From Aristolochia californica (lineage: Eukaryota > Streptophyta > Magnoliopsida > Piperales > Aristolochiaceae), in NCBI GenBank assembly GCA_029961685.1, contig JARWKL010000002.1, positions 19,870,908 through 19,934,907 on the forward strand: a DNA stretch of 64,000 nucleotides, read 5' to 3'. This document shows, one piece after another, positions 37,601-50,023 of this stretch. A program made the position numbers and the translations under genes. Under the pieces are notes generated by a model, which worked only from the letters and a program-made list of their open reading frames with translations, did not search any database and had not been told where the DNA came from. Numbering within the stretch: position 1 is the stretch's first letter; each line of letters begins with the position of its first letter.

Positions 37601-38270
37601 AACATCCAAAATGGAAATGCCAAAAGTGCTGAGAGAGACAATTCCAAAAAGTATCTCTGATTTTGAAGGATAAGCAAAAATTGGGTTGTTTGGCTCTGGT
37701 AAATATCCAACCACATGTTAACTTGAGAATTTAATTTCTTCTTCTCCTTGAAAATTGAGGATCATTAGGTCATTTGCATCTTCAACATATTTCTGGCATG
37801 CATACCCACCACATTTAAAACATGTTTGGATCAATTAGAAATCTCTGTCTTATAAAATTCCACCAAGCTATTAGGGGTTGTACTAGTGGAATTTCCCAAA
37901 CATCCATAACAAAACTTTGGAGTTCATTTTTAGTGCGTGAAATAATTTTCTTCACTTACATTTATGATAGTTTTCAAATTTTTTTGCATACATGAACTCT
38001 AAAATTTTCATTTTGTTTACAAGAAAAGTTTGGATTTGAAAAAAAATTGAACAACCAAAATGGAAATGCAAAAAGTGCTGAGAGAGACAATTCCAAAAAG
38101 TATCTCTGATGTTGAATGATAAGCAAAAAGTGGGTTGTTTGGCTCTGGTAAATATCCAACCACACGTTAACTTGAGAATTTAATTTTTTCTACTCCTAGA
38201 AATTTTTGGATCATTAGGTCATTTGCATCTTCAAAATATTTCTGGCATGCATACCCACCACATTTAAAAC
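34671..38270 (+). repeat. Eight monomers: partial P-V round then mixed types
   Basis: Monomers start at 34671 (P), 35119 (Q), 35568 (R), 36026 (T), 36475, 36927, 37377 and 37822. The pair 36475/36927 carries markers of the 12.3-13.6 kb region: 'aagtgctaagagagataa', 'gtgtctctg', 'gtgcggaggagagaaaatt' and 'gtatcactgattttg'. The unit at 37377 lacks about 14 bp at 37420/37421, where 'ccaccaattactagtgg' replaces the usual 'ccaagctattaggggttgtactag', and is 445 bp although long form. Confidence 0.78.
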
Positions 38271-40991
38271 ATGTTAGGATCAATTAGAAATCTCTTTCTT
38301 ATAAAATTCCACCAAGCTATTAGGGGTTGTACTAGTGGAATTTCCCAAACATGCATAACAAAACATTGGAGTTCATTTTTAGTGCGTGAAATAATTTTCT
38401 TCACTTACATTTATTATAGTTTTCAAAAAATTTTTGCATACCTAAACTCAAAAATTTCATTTTTTTTACGAGAAAAGGTTGGATTTGGAAAAAAATTGAA
38501 CATCCAAAACGGAAATTCAAAAAGTTCTTGGAGCTATAATTCCAAAAAATATCTCTCATTTTGAAGAATAGGCAAAAAGTGGGTTGTTTGGCTCTGGTAA
38601 ATATCCAACCACACGTTAACTTGAGAATTTAATTTTTTCTTCTCCTTGAAATTTTTGAATCATTAGGTCATTTCCACATTCAAGATGTTTCTGGCATGCA
38701 TACCCACCACATTTAAAACATGTTAGGATCAATTAGAAATCTCTTACTTATAAAATTCCACCAAGCTATTAGGGGTGTTACTACTGGAATTTCCCAAACA
38801 TGGATAACAAAACTTGGGAGTTCATTTTTAGTGCGTGAAATAATTTTCTTCACTTACATTTATTATAGTTTTCAAATTTTTTTGCATAAATGAACTCTAA
38901 AATTTTCATTTTGTTTACATGAAAAGTTTGGATTTGAAAAAAAATTGAACATCCAAAATGGAAATGCAAAAAGTGCTGAGAGAGTTAATTCCAAAAAGTA
39001 TCGCTGATTTTGAAGGATAGGAAAAAAGTGGGATGGTGGGCTCTGGTAAATATCCAACCACACGTTAACTTGTGAATTTAATTTTTTCTCCTCCTTGAAA
39101 TTTTTGGATCATTAGGTTATTTGCATCTTCGACAAGTTTCTAGCATGCATACCCACCACATTTAAAACATGTTAGGATCAATTAGAAATCTCTTTCTTAT
39201 AAGATTCCACCAAGCCATTACGGGTTGTACTAGTCGAATTTCCCAAACATGGATAAAAAAACATTGGAGTTCAATTTAGTGCGTGAAATAATTTTCTTCA
39301 CTTACATTTATTATAGTTTTCAAATTTTTTTGCGTACATGAACTCTAATATTTTCTTTTTGTTTACGAGAAAAGTTGGACAAGTTGGGATTTGAAAAAAA
39401 ATATAACATCCAAAATGGAAATGCCGAAAGTGCTGAGAGATTTAATTCAAAAAAGTACCTCTGATTTTGAAGGATAAGCAAAAAGTGAGTTGTTTGGCTT
39501 TGGTAAATATCCAACCACACTTTAACTTGAGAATTTAATTTTTTCTACTCCTTGAAATTTTTGGATCATTAGGTTTTTTGCAGCTTCGACAAGTTTCTAG
39601 CATCCATACCCACCACATTTAAAACATGTTAGGATCAATTAGAAATCTCTTTCTTATAAAATTCCACCAAGCCATTAGGGGTTGTACTAGTCGAATTTCC
39701 AAAACATGGATAACAATAGTTTGGAGTTCATTTTTAGTGCGTGAAATAATTTTCTTCACTTACATTTATCATAGTTTTCAAATTTTTTTGCGTACGTGAA
39801 CTCTTATATTTTCTTTTTGTTTACGAGAAAAGTTGGACAAGTTTGGATTTGAAAAAAAATATAACATCCAAAATGGAAATGTCGAAAGTGCTGAGAGAGA
39901 TAATTCAAAAAAGTACCTCTGATTTTGAAGGATAAGCAAAAAGTGAGTTGTTTGGCTTTGGTAAATATCCAACCACACTTTAACTTGACAATTTAATTTT
40001 TTCTACTCCTTGAAATTTTTGGATCATTAGGTCATTTTGATCTTCAACATGTTTCTTGCATGCAAACCCACCACATTTAAAACATGTTAGGATCAATTAG
40101 AAATCTCATTCTTCTAAAATTCCACCAAGCAATTAGGGGTTTTACTAGTGGAATTTCCCAAACATGGATAACAAAACTTTGGAGTTCATTTTTAGTGCGT
40201 GAAATAATTTTCTTCACTTACATTTATTATAGTTTTTATTTTTTTTTGCAGATTTGAACTCTAAAATTTTCATTTTGTTTACGAGAAAAGTTTCGATTTG
40301 GAAAAAAATTGTATATCCAAAATGGAAATGCAAAAAGTGGTGAGAGAGATAATTCGAAAAAGTACCTCTGCTTTTGAAGGATAGGCAAAAAGTGGGTAGT
40401 TTGGCTCTGGTAAATATCCAAGCACTCGTTAACAAGAGAATTTAATTTTTTCTTCACCTTGAAATTTTGTGATCATTAGGTCATTTGCATCTTCAACATG
40501 TTTCTGGCATGCATTCCCACCACATTTAAAACATGTTAGGATCAATTAGAAATCTCTTTCTTCTAAAATTCCACAAAGATATAAGGGGTTGTACAAGTGG
40601 AATTTCCCAAACATGGATAACAAAACTTTGGAGTTCATTTTTAGTGCGTGACATAAATTTCTTCACTTACATTTATTATAGTTTTCAAATTTTTTTGCAT
40701 ACATGAACTCTGAAATTTTATTTTTATTTACGAGAAAAGTTGGACAAGTTTGGATTTGAAAAAAAATTGAACATCCAAAATGGAAATGCAAAAAGTGCTG
40801 AGAGAGGTAATTCAAAAAAAGTGTCTCTGATTTTGAACGATAGGCAGAAAGTGCGAAGTTGGGCTCTGGTAAATATCCAACCACACTTTAACTTGACAAT
40901 TTAATTTTTTCTCCTCCTTGAAATTTTTGGATCATTAGGTTATTCGTATCTACGACATGTTTCAAGCACGCATACCCACCACATTTAAAGC
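38271..40991 (+). repeat. Six-monomer segmental duplication, copy 1 (2721 bp)
   Basis: Monomers start at 38271, 38720, 39169, 39626, 40084 and 40533 (449, 449, 457, 458, 449, 459 bp). The block is repeated immediately downstream with the same order, the same total length, and private features such as 'catgcataacaaaacattg', 'gttcttggagctataatt', 'ggatggtgggctctgg', 'gtacgtgaactcttatatt' and 'aacaagagaatttaat'. By eye the copies are about 98-99% identical. Confidence 0.93.
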
Positions 40992-43712
40992 ATGTTAGGA
41001 TCAATTAGAAATCTCTTTCTTATGAAATTCCACCAAGCTATTAGGGGTTGTACTAGTGGAATTTCCCAAACATGCATAACAAAACATTGGAGTTCAGTTT
41101 TAGTGCGTGAAATAATTTTCTTCACTTACATTTATTATAGTTTTCAAAAAAATTTTGCATACCTAAACTCAAAAATTTCATTTTTTTTACGAGAAAAGGT
41201 TGAATTTGGAAAAAAATTGAACATCCAAAACGGAAATTCAAAAAGTTCTTGGAGCTATAATTCCAAAAAATATCTCTCATTTTGAAGAATAGGCAAAAAG
41301 TGGGTTGTTTGGCTCTGGTAAATATCCAACCACACGTTAACTTGAGAATTTAATTTTTTCTTTTCCTTGAAATTTTTGAATCATTAGGTCATTTCCATCT
41401 TCAAGATATTTCTGGCATGCATACCCACCATATTTAAAACATGTTAGGATCAATTAGAAATCTCTTACTTATAAAATTCCACCAAGCTATTAGGGGTGTT
41501 ACTACTGGAATTTCCCAAACATGGATAACAAAACTTGGGAGTTCATTTTTAGTGCGTGAAATAATTTTCTTCACTTACATTTATTATAGTTTTCAAATTT
41601 TTTTGCATAAATGAACTCTAAAATTTTCATTTTGTTTACATGAAAAGTTTGGATTTGAAAAAAAATTGAACATCCAAAATGGAAATGCAAAAAGTGCTGA
41701 GAGAGTTAATTCCAAAAAGTATCGCTGATTTTGAAGGATAGGAAAAAAGTGGGATGGTGGGCTCTGGTAAATATCCAACCACACGTTAACTTGTGAATTT
41801 AATTTTTTCTCCTCCTTGAAATTTTTGGATCATTAGGTTATTTGCATCTTCGACAAGTTTCTAGCATGCATACCCACCACATTTAAAACATGTTAGGATC
41901 AATTAGAAATCTCTTTCTTATAAGATTCCACCCAGCCATTACGGGTTGTACTAGTCGAATTTCCCAAACATGGATAACAAAACTTTGGAGTTCAATTTAG
42001 TGCGTGAAATAATTTTCTTCACTTACATTTATTATAGTTTTCAAATTTTTTTGCGTACATGAACTCTAATATTTTCTTTTTGTTTACGAGAAAAGTTGGA
42101 CAAGTTGGGATTTGAAAAAAAATATAACATCCAAAATAGAAATGCCGAAAGTGCTGAGAGATTTAATTCAAAAAAGTACCTCTGATTTTGAAGGATAAGC
42201 AAAAAGTGAGTTGTTTGGCTCTGGTAAATATCCAACCACACTTTAACTTGAGAATTTAATTTTTTCTACTCCTTGAAATTTTTGGATCATTAGGTTTTTT
42301 GCAGCTTCGACAAGTTTCTACCATCCATACCCACCACATTTAAAACATGTTAGGATCAATTAGAAATCTCTTTCTTATAAAATTCCACCAAGCCATTAGG
42401 GGTTGTACTAGTCGAATTTCCCAAACATGGATAACAATAGTTTGGAGTTCATTTTTAGTGCGTGAAATAATTTTCTTCACTTACATTTATTATAGTTTTC
42501 AAATTTTTTGCGTACGTGAACTCTTATATTTTCTTTTTGTTTACGAGAAAAGTTGGACAAGTTTGGATTTGAAAAAAAATATAACATCCAAAATGGAAAT
42601 GTCGAAAGTGCTGAGAGAGATAATTCAAAAAAGTACCTCTGATTTTGAAGGATAAGCAAAAAGTGAGTTGTTTGGCTCTGGTAAATATCCTACCACACTT
42701 TAACTTGACAATTTAATTTTTTCTACTCCTTGAAATTTTTGGATCATTAGGTCATTTTCATCTTCAACATGTTTCTTGCATGCAAACCCACCACATTTAA
42801 AACATGTTAGGATCAATTAGAAATCTCATTCTTCTAAAATTCCACCAAGCAATTAGGGGTTTTACTAGTGGAATTTCCCAAACATGGATAACAAAACTTT
42901 GGAGTTCATTTTTAGTGCGTGAAATAATTTTCTTCACTTACATTTATTATAGTTTTTATTTTTTTTTTGCAGATTTGAACTCTAAAATTTTCATTTTGTT
43001 TACGAGAAAAGTTTCGATTTGGAAAAAAATTGAATATCCAAAACGGAAATGCAAAAAGTGGTGAGAGAGATAATTCGAAAAAGTACCTCTGATTTTGAAG
43101 GATAGGCAAAAAGTGGGTAGTTTGGCTCTGGTAAATATCCAAGCACTCGTTAACAAGAGAATTTAATTTTTTCTTCACCTTGAAATTTTGTGATCATTAG
43201 GTCATTTGCATCTTCAACATGTTTCTGGCATGCATTCCCACCACATTTAAAACATGTTAGGATCAATTAGAAATCTCTTTCTTCTAAAATTCCACAAAGA
43301 TATAAGGGGTTGTACAAGTGGAATTTCCCAAACATGGATAACAAAACTTTGGAGTTCATTTTTAGTGCGTGACATAAATTTCTTCACTTACATTTATTAT
43401 AGTTTTCAAATTTTTTTGCATACATGAACTCTGAAATTTTATTTTTATTTACGAGAAAAGTTGGACAAGTTTGGATTTGAAAAAAAATTGAACATCCAAA
43501 ATGGAAATGCAAAAAGTGCTGAGAGAGGTAATTCAAAAAAAGTGTCTCTGATTTTGAAGGATAGGCAGAAAGTGCGAAGTTGGGCTCTGGTAAATATCCA
43601 ACCACACTATAACTTGACACTTTAATTTTTTCTCCTCCTTGAAATTTTTGGATCATTAGGTTATTCGCATCCACGACATGTTTCAAGCATGCATACCCAC
43701 CACATTTAAAAC
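40992..43712 (+). repeat. Six-monomer segmental duplication, copy 2 (2721 bp)
   Basis: Monomers start at 40992, 41441, 41890, 42347, 42804 and 43254 (449, 449, 457, 457, 450, 459 bp). Homology continues into the next unit. The monomer at 40992 is itself a join: its first part ('cttatgaaattcc' at about 41019-41031) matches the unit after copy 2 (43713), whereas from 41058 ('gtggaatttccc', 'catgcataac') it matches the first unit of copy 1. The duplication breakpoint therefore lies between about 41025 and 41057. Confidence 0.93.
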
Positions 43713-46700
43713 ATGTTAGGATCAATTAGAAATCTCTTTCTTATGAAATTCCACCAAGCTATTAGGGGTTGTACTAGTCGAATTTCCCAAAAATTGATAC
43801 ATAAACTTTGGAGTTCATTTTTAAGTACGTAAAATAATTTTCTTCACTTACATTTATTATAGTTTTCAAATTTTTTTTCATACATGAACTCTAAATTTTT
43901 CATTTTGTTTACGAGAAAACTTTGGATTTGAAAAAAAATTGAACATCTAAAATGGAAATGCAAAAAGTGCTGAGAGAGATAATTCCAAAAAGTATCTCTG
44001 ATTTTGAAGGATAAGCAAAAAGTGGGTTGTTTGGCTCTAGTTAATATCCAACCACACGTTAACTATAGAATTTAATTTTTTCTACTCCTTGAAATTTTTG
44101 GATCATTAGGTCATTTGCAACTTCAACATGTTTCTGGCATGCGTACCCACCAAATTTAAAACATGTTAGGATCAATTTTAAATCTCTTTCTTATAAAATT
44201 CCAACAAGCTATTACGGGTTGTACTAGTGACATTTCTGAAATATGGATAACAAAACTTTGGAGTTCTTTTTAAGTGCGTCAAATAATTTTCTTCACATAC
44301 ATTTATTATAGTTTTGTAATTTTTTTCCATTCATGAACTCTAACATTTTCATTTTGTTTACAAGAAAAGTTTGGATTTGAAAAAGAATTGAACTACCAAA
44401 ACAGAAATGCAAAAACTACGGAGGGAGATAATTCCAAAAAGTATCTCTGATTTTGAAGGATAGGCAAAAAGTGGATTGATTGGCTCTGGTAAATATCCAA
44501 CCACACATTAACTTTACAATTTAATCCTTTCTACTCCTTAAAATTTTTGGATCATTAGGTCATTTGCATATTTAACTGGTTTCTGGCATGCATACCCACC
44601 ACATTTAAAACATGTTAGGATCAATTGAAAATCTCTTTCTTATAAAATTCCACCAAGCTATTAGGGGTTGTACTAGTGGAATTTGCCAAACGTGGATAAC
44701 AAAACTTTGGCGTTCATTTTTAGTGCATGAAATAATTTTCTTCACGAACATTTATTATAGTTTTTAAATTTTTTTGCATATTTGAACTCTAAAATTTTCA
44801 TTTAGTTTTCGAGAAAAGTTTGGATTTGAAAAAAAAATTGAACATCCAAAACAAAAATGCAAAAAATACAGAGAGAGATAATTCCAAAAAGTATCTCTGA
44901 TTTTGAAGGATAGGCAAAAATTGGGTTGTTTGGCTTTGGTAAATATGCAACCACACGTTAACTTGAGAATTTAATTTTTTCTTCTCCTTGAAATTTTTGG
45001 ATCATTAGGTCATTTGCATCTTCAACATATTTTTGGCATCCATAACCACCACATTTAAAACATGTTAGGATCAATTAGAAAACTATTTCGTATAAAATTC
45101 CACCAAGCTTTTAGGGGATGTACGTGTGGAATTTCCCAAACATGGATAACAAAACTTTGGAATTCATTTTTAGTGCGTGAAATAATTTTCTTCCCTTACA
45201 TTTATTATAGTTTTCAAATATTTTTTCATACATGAACTCTAAAATTTTTATTATGTTTACAAGAAAAGTTTGGATTTGAAAAAAAATTGATCATCCAAAA
45301 CGGAAATGCAAAAAGTACAGAGAGAGATAATTCCAAAAAGTATCTCTGATTTTGAAGGATAGGTAAAAAGTAGGTAGTTTGGCTCTGGTAAATATCTAAC
45401 CACACGTTAACTTTGGAATTTACTTTTTTCTTCAGCTTGAAATTTTTGGATCATTAGGTCGGTTGTATCTTCAACATGTTTCTGGCATGCATACCCACCA
45501 CATTTAAAACTTGTTAGGATCAGTTAGAAATATGTTTCTTATAAAATTCCACCAAGCTATTAGGGGTTGTACTAGTGGAATTTCCCCAACATGGATAACA
45601 AAACTTTGGAGTTCATTTTTTGTGCGTGAAATAATTTTCTTCACTTACATTAATTATAGTTTTCAAATTTTTTTGCATACATGAACTCTAAAATTTTCAT
45701 TTTGTTTATGAGAAAAGTTTGGATTTGAAAAAAAATTGTAACTTCCAAAATGGAAATGCCGAAAGTTCTGAGAGAGATAATTCCAAAAAGTATCTCTGAT
45801 TTTGAAGGATAGGCAAAAAGTGGGATGTTGGGCTCTGGTAAATATCCAACCACACGTTAAGTCGAGAATTTAATTTTTTCTCCTCCTTGAAATTTTTAGA
45901 TCTTTAGGTTATTTGCATCTTCAACATGTTTCTAGCATGCATACCCACAACATTTAAAACATGTTAGGATCAATTCGAAATCTCTTTCTTATAAAATTCC
46001 ACCAAGCTATTAAGGGTTGTACTAGTGGAATTTCCCAAACATGGATAGCTAAACTTTGGAGTTCAATTTTAGTCCGTGAAAAAATTTTCTTCACTTACAT
46101 TTATTATAGTTTTCTAATTTTTTTGCATACAAGAACTCTAATATTTTAATTTTGTTTACGAGAAAAGTGGGACAAGTTTGGATTAGAAAAAAAATTGAAC
46201 ATCCAAAATGGAAATGCTGAAAGTGCTTAGAGAGATAATTCGAAAAAGTATCGCTGATTTTGAAGGATAGGCAAAAAGTGGGTTGTGTGGCTCTGGTAAA
46301 TACCAACCCCACGTTAACTTGAGAATTTAATCTTTTCTACTCCTTCAAATATTTGGATCATTAGGTCATTTGCATATTTAACTGGTTTCTGGCATGCATA
46401 CCCACCACATTTAAAACATGTTAGGATCAATTAGAAATCTCTTTCTTATAAAATTCCACCAACCTATTAGGGGTTGTACTAGTGGAATTTCCCAAACATG
46501 GATAACAAAACTTTGGCGTTCATTTTTAGTGCATGAAATAATTTTCTTCACTAACATTTATTATAGTTTTCAAATTTTTTTGCTTACATGAACTCTAAAA
46601 CTTTCATTTAGCATTCGAGAAAAGTTTGGATTTGAAAAAAAATTGAACGTCCAAAATGGTAATGCAAAAAGTGCTGAGAGAGATAATTCCAAAAAGTATC

Positions 46701-48226
46701 TCTGATTTTGAAGGATAGGCAAAAATTGGGTTGGTTGGCTCTGGTAAATATCCAACCACACGTTAACTGGAGAATTTAATTTTTTCTTCTCCTTGAAATT
46801 TTTAGATCATTAGGTCATTTGCATCGTCAACATGTTTCTGGCATGCATAACCACCACATTTAAAACATGTTAGGATCAATTAGAAAACTATTTCTTATAA
46901 AATTCCACCAAGCTGTTAGGGGTTGTACAAGTGGAATTTACCAAACATGGATAACAAAACTTTGGAGTTCATTTTTAGTGCGTGAAATAATTTTCTTCAC
47001 TTACATTGATTATACTTTTCAAATATTTTTACGTACATGAACTCTAAAATTTTCATTTTGTTTACGAGAAAAGTTTGGATTTGAAAAAAAATTCATCATC
47101 CTAAACGAAAATTCAAAAAGTGCAGAGAGAGATAATTCAAAAAATATCTCTGATTTTGAAGGATAGGTAAAAAGTGGGTTGTTTGGCTCTGGTAAATATC
47201 TAACCACACGTTAACTTTGGAATTTACTTTTTTCTACTCCTTGAAATTTTTGGATCATTAGGTTAGTTGCATCTTCAACATGTTTCTGGCATGCATACCC
47301 ACCGCATTTAAAACTTGTTAGGGTCAATTAGAAATCTCATTCTTATAAAATTCCACCAAGCTATTAGGGGTCGTACTAGTGGAATTTCCCTAGCATGGAT
47401 AACAAAATTTTGGAGTTAATTTTTAGTGCGTGAAATAATTTTCTTCAATTACATTTATTATATTTTTCAAAAGTTTTTGCATACATGAACTCTAAAATTT
47501 TCATTCTTTTTACAAGAAAAGTGGGACAAGTTCGAATTTGAAAAAAAAATTGAACATCCAAAATTGAAATGCAAAAAGTACTGAGTGAGATAATTCCAAA
47601 AAGTATCTCTGATTTTAAAGCAGAGGCAAAAAGTGGGTTGTTTGGCTCTGATAAATATCTAACGACACGTTAACTTGAGAATTTAATTTTTTCTACTCCT
47701 TGAAATTTTGGATCATTACGTCATTTGCATCTTCAACATGTTTTTGGCAAGCACACCCACCACATTTAAAACATGTTTGGATCAATTAGAAATCTCTTTC
47801 TTATAAAATTCCACAACGCTATTAGGGGTTGTACTAATGGAATTTCTAGAAATGGATCACAAAACTTTCCAGTTCATTTTTAGTGCGTGAAATAATTTTC
47901 TTCACTTACATTTATTATAGTTTTCAAATTTTTTTGCATACATGAACATTAAAATTTTCATTTTTTTTACGAGAAAAGTGGGCAAGTTTGGATTTGAAAA
48001 AAAATTGAATCCAAAATGGAAATGCAAAAAGTTCTGAGAGAGATAACTCTTAAAAGTATCTCCGATTTTGAAGGAAAGGCAAAAACTGGGTTGTTTGGCT
48101 TTGGTAAATATCCAACCTCACCTTAACTTGAGAATTTAATTTTTTCTCTTCCTTGAAATTTTTGGATCATTAGGTTATTTGCATCTTCGACATGTTTCTA
48201 GCATGCCTACCCACCACATTTAAAAC
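43713..48226 (+). repeat. A-F series, first rounds
   Basis: Monomers start at 43713 (F), 44163 (A), 44612 (B), 45062 (C), 45511 (D), 45961 (E), 46418 (B), 46867 (C), 47315 (D) and 47773. Markers are as follows. A: 'ccaacaagctatta', 'ttcatgaac' and 'gaggagggagataatt'-like. B: 'tttggcgttcattttt' and 'catttagttttcgag'. C: 'cataaccaccac', 'aaaactatttc' and 'ttgatcatcc'. D: 'accgcatttaaaacttg'. E: 'acaagaactctaatatttt' with the gggacaagt box. F: 'gatacataaactttgg' and 'gtacgtaaaataatt'. B-C-D recurs at 1805 bp (45062 to 46867). Confidence 0.8.
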
Positions 48227-50023
48227 ATGTTAGGATCGATTCGAAATCTCTTTCTTATAAAATTCCACCAAGCTATTAGGGGTTGTACTAGTGGAATTTC
48301 CCAAACATGGATAACAAAACTTTGGACTTCGTTTTTAGTCCATCAAATAATTTTCTTCACTTACATTTATTATAGTTTTCAAATTTTTTTGCATAGATGA
48401 AATCTAAAATTTTCATTTTGTTTACGAAAAAAGTTTGGATTTGAAAATAAATTTAACATCCAAAATGGAAATACAAAAAGTGATGAGGGAGATAATTCCA
48501 AAACGTATCTCTGACTTTCAAGGAAAGGCAAAAAGTGGATTAATTGGCTCTCTTAAACATCCAACCACACGTTAAGTTGAGAATTTAATTTTTTCTACAC
48601 CTTAAAATTTTTGGATCATTAAGTCATTTGCATCTTCAACATGTTTCTGGCATGCATACCCACCACATTGTAAACATGTTTGGATCAATTAGAAATCGCT
48701 TTCTTATAAAATTCCACAACACTATTAGGGGTTGTACTAATGGAATTTCCCAAACATGGATAACAAAACTTTGGAGTTCATTTTTCAGTGCGTGAAATAA
48801 TTTTCTTCCCTAACTTTTATTCTAGTTTTCAAATTTTTTTCCACACATGAACTCTAAAATTTTCATTTTGTTTACGAGAAAAGTTTGGATTTGAAAAAAA
48901 ATTGACCATCCAAAATGGAAATGCAAAAAATGATGAGAGAGATAATTTGAAAAAGTATCTCAAATTTTGAAGAATACGGAAAAATTGGGTTGTTTGGCTC
49001 TGGTAAATATCCAACCACACGTTAACTTGAGTATTTATTTTTTTCTACTCCTTGAAATTTTGGATCATTAGGTCATTTGCATCTTCAACAAGTTTCTGGC
49101 ATGCATACCCACCACATTTAAAACATGTTAGGTTCATTTAGAAATCTCTTTCTTATAAAATTCCACAAAGCTATTAGGGGTTGTACTAGTGGAATTTCCC
49201 AAATATGGATAACAAAACTTTGGAGTTCATTTTTAGTGCTTGGAATAATTTTCTTCACTTACATTTATTACCGTTTTCAAATTTTTTTTGCATACATGAA
49301 CTCTAAAATTCTCATTTTGTTTACGAGAAATGTTTGGATTTGAAAAAAAAATTGTACAACCAAAATGGAAATGCAAAATGTGCTGAGAGAGATAATTCCA
49401 AAAAGTATCTCTGATTTTGAAGGATAAGCAAAATGTGGGTTGTTTGGCTCAGGAAAATATCCAACCTCATGTTAACCTGAGAATTTAATTTTTTCTACTC
49501 CTTGAATTTTTTGGATCATTAGGTCATTTGCATCTTCAACATGTTTCTGGCATGCATACCCACCACATTTAAAACATGTTAGGATCGATTAGAAATCTTT
49601 CTTATAAAATTCCACCAAGCTATTAGGGGTTCTACTAGTGGAATTTCCAAAAAATGGATAACAAAACTTTGGAGATAATTTTTAGTTAGTGAAATAATTT
49701 TCTTCACTTACATTTATTATTGTTTTCAAATTTTTTTTGCACACATGAACTCTAAAATTTTCGATTTGTTTACGAGAAAAGTTTGGATTTGAAAAAAAAT
49801 TGAACGTCCAAAATGGAAATGCAAAAAGTACTGAGAGAGATAATTCAAAAAAGTATCTCTGATTTTCAAGGATAGCCAAAAAATGGGTTCCTTGGCTATG
49901 GTAAATATCCAACCACACGTTAACTTGAGAATTTAATTTTTTCTACTCCTTAAAATTTTTGGATCATTTGGTCATTTGCATCATCAACATGTTTCTAGCA
50001 TGCATACCCATCACATTTAAAAC
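48227..50023 (+). repeat. Four-monomer block repeated 13.31 kb downstream, copy 1
   Basis: Monomers start at 48227, 48676, 49125 and 49576. Each pairs with a unit at 61538, 61986, 62435 and 62885 (offsets 13311, 13310, 13310, 13309 bp). Shared private markers include 'gcatagatgaaatctaaaa', 'gaaaataaatttaacatcc' and 'gtggattaattggctc' in the first, 'ccctaacttttattctag' and 'ccacacatgaac' in the second, 'ggaataattttcttcac' with 'gagtatttatt' just upstream in the third, and 'ggttctactagtgg' with 'tttattattg' in the fourth. Confidence 0.87.

Noticed and set aside
38271..43712. Assembly artefact as the cause of the 2721-bp duplication.
   Set aside because: This cannot be excluded without reads, but scattered substitutions between the copies and a hybrid junction unit fit a real unequal exchange better than a duplicated contig piece.
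43384..43725. Minus-strand open frames up to 113 codons (typical start MWLDIYQSQTTHFLPIL), hydrophobic and Phe/Leu-rich.
   Set aside because: They recur at a fixed phase in most monomers, and the composition reflects A/T runs. Many begin at a GTG rather than an ATG. They are not independent genes or membrane peptides.
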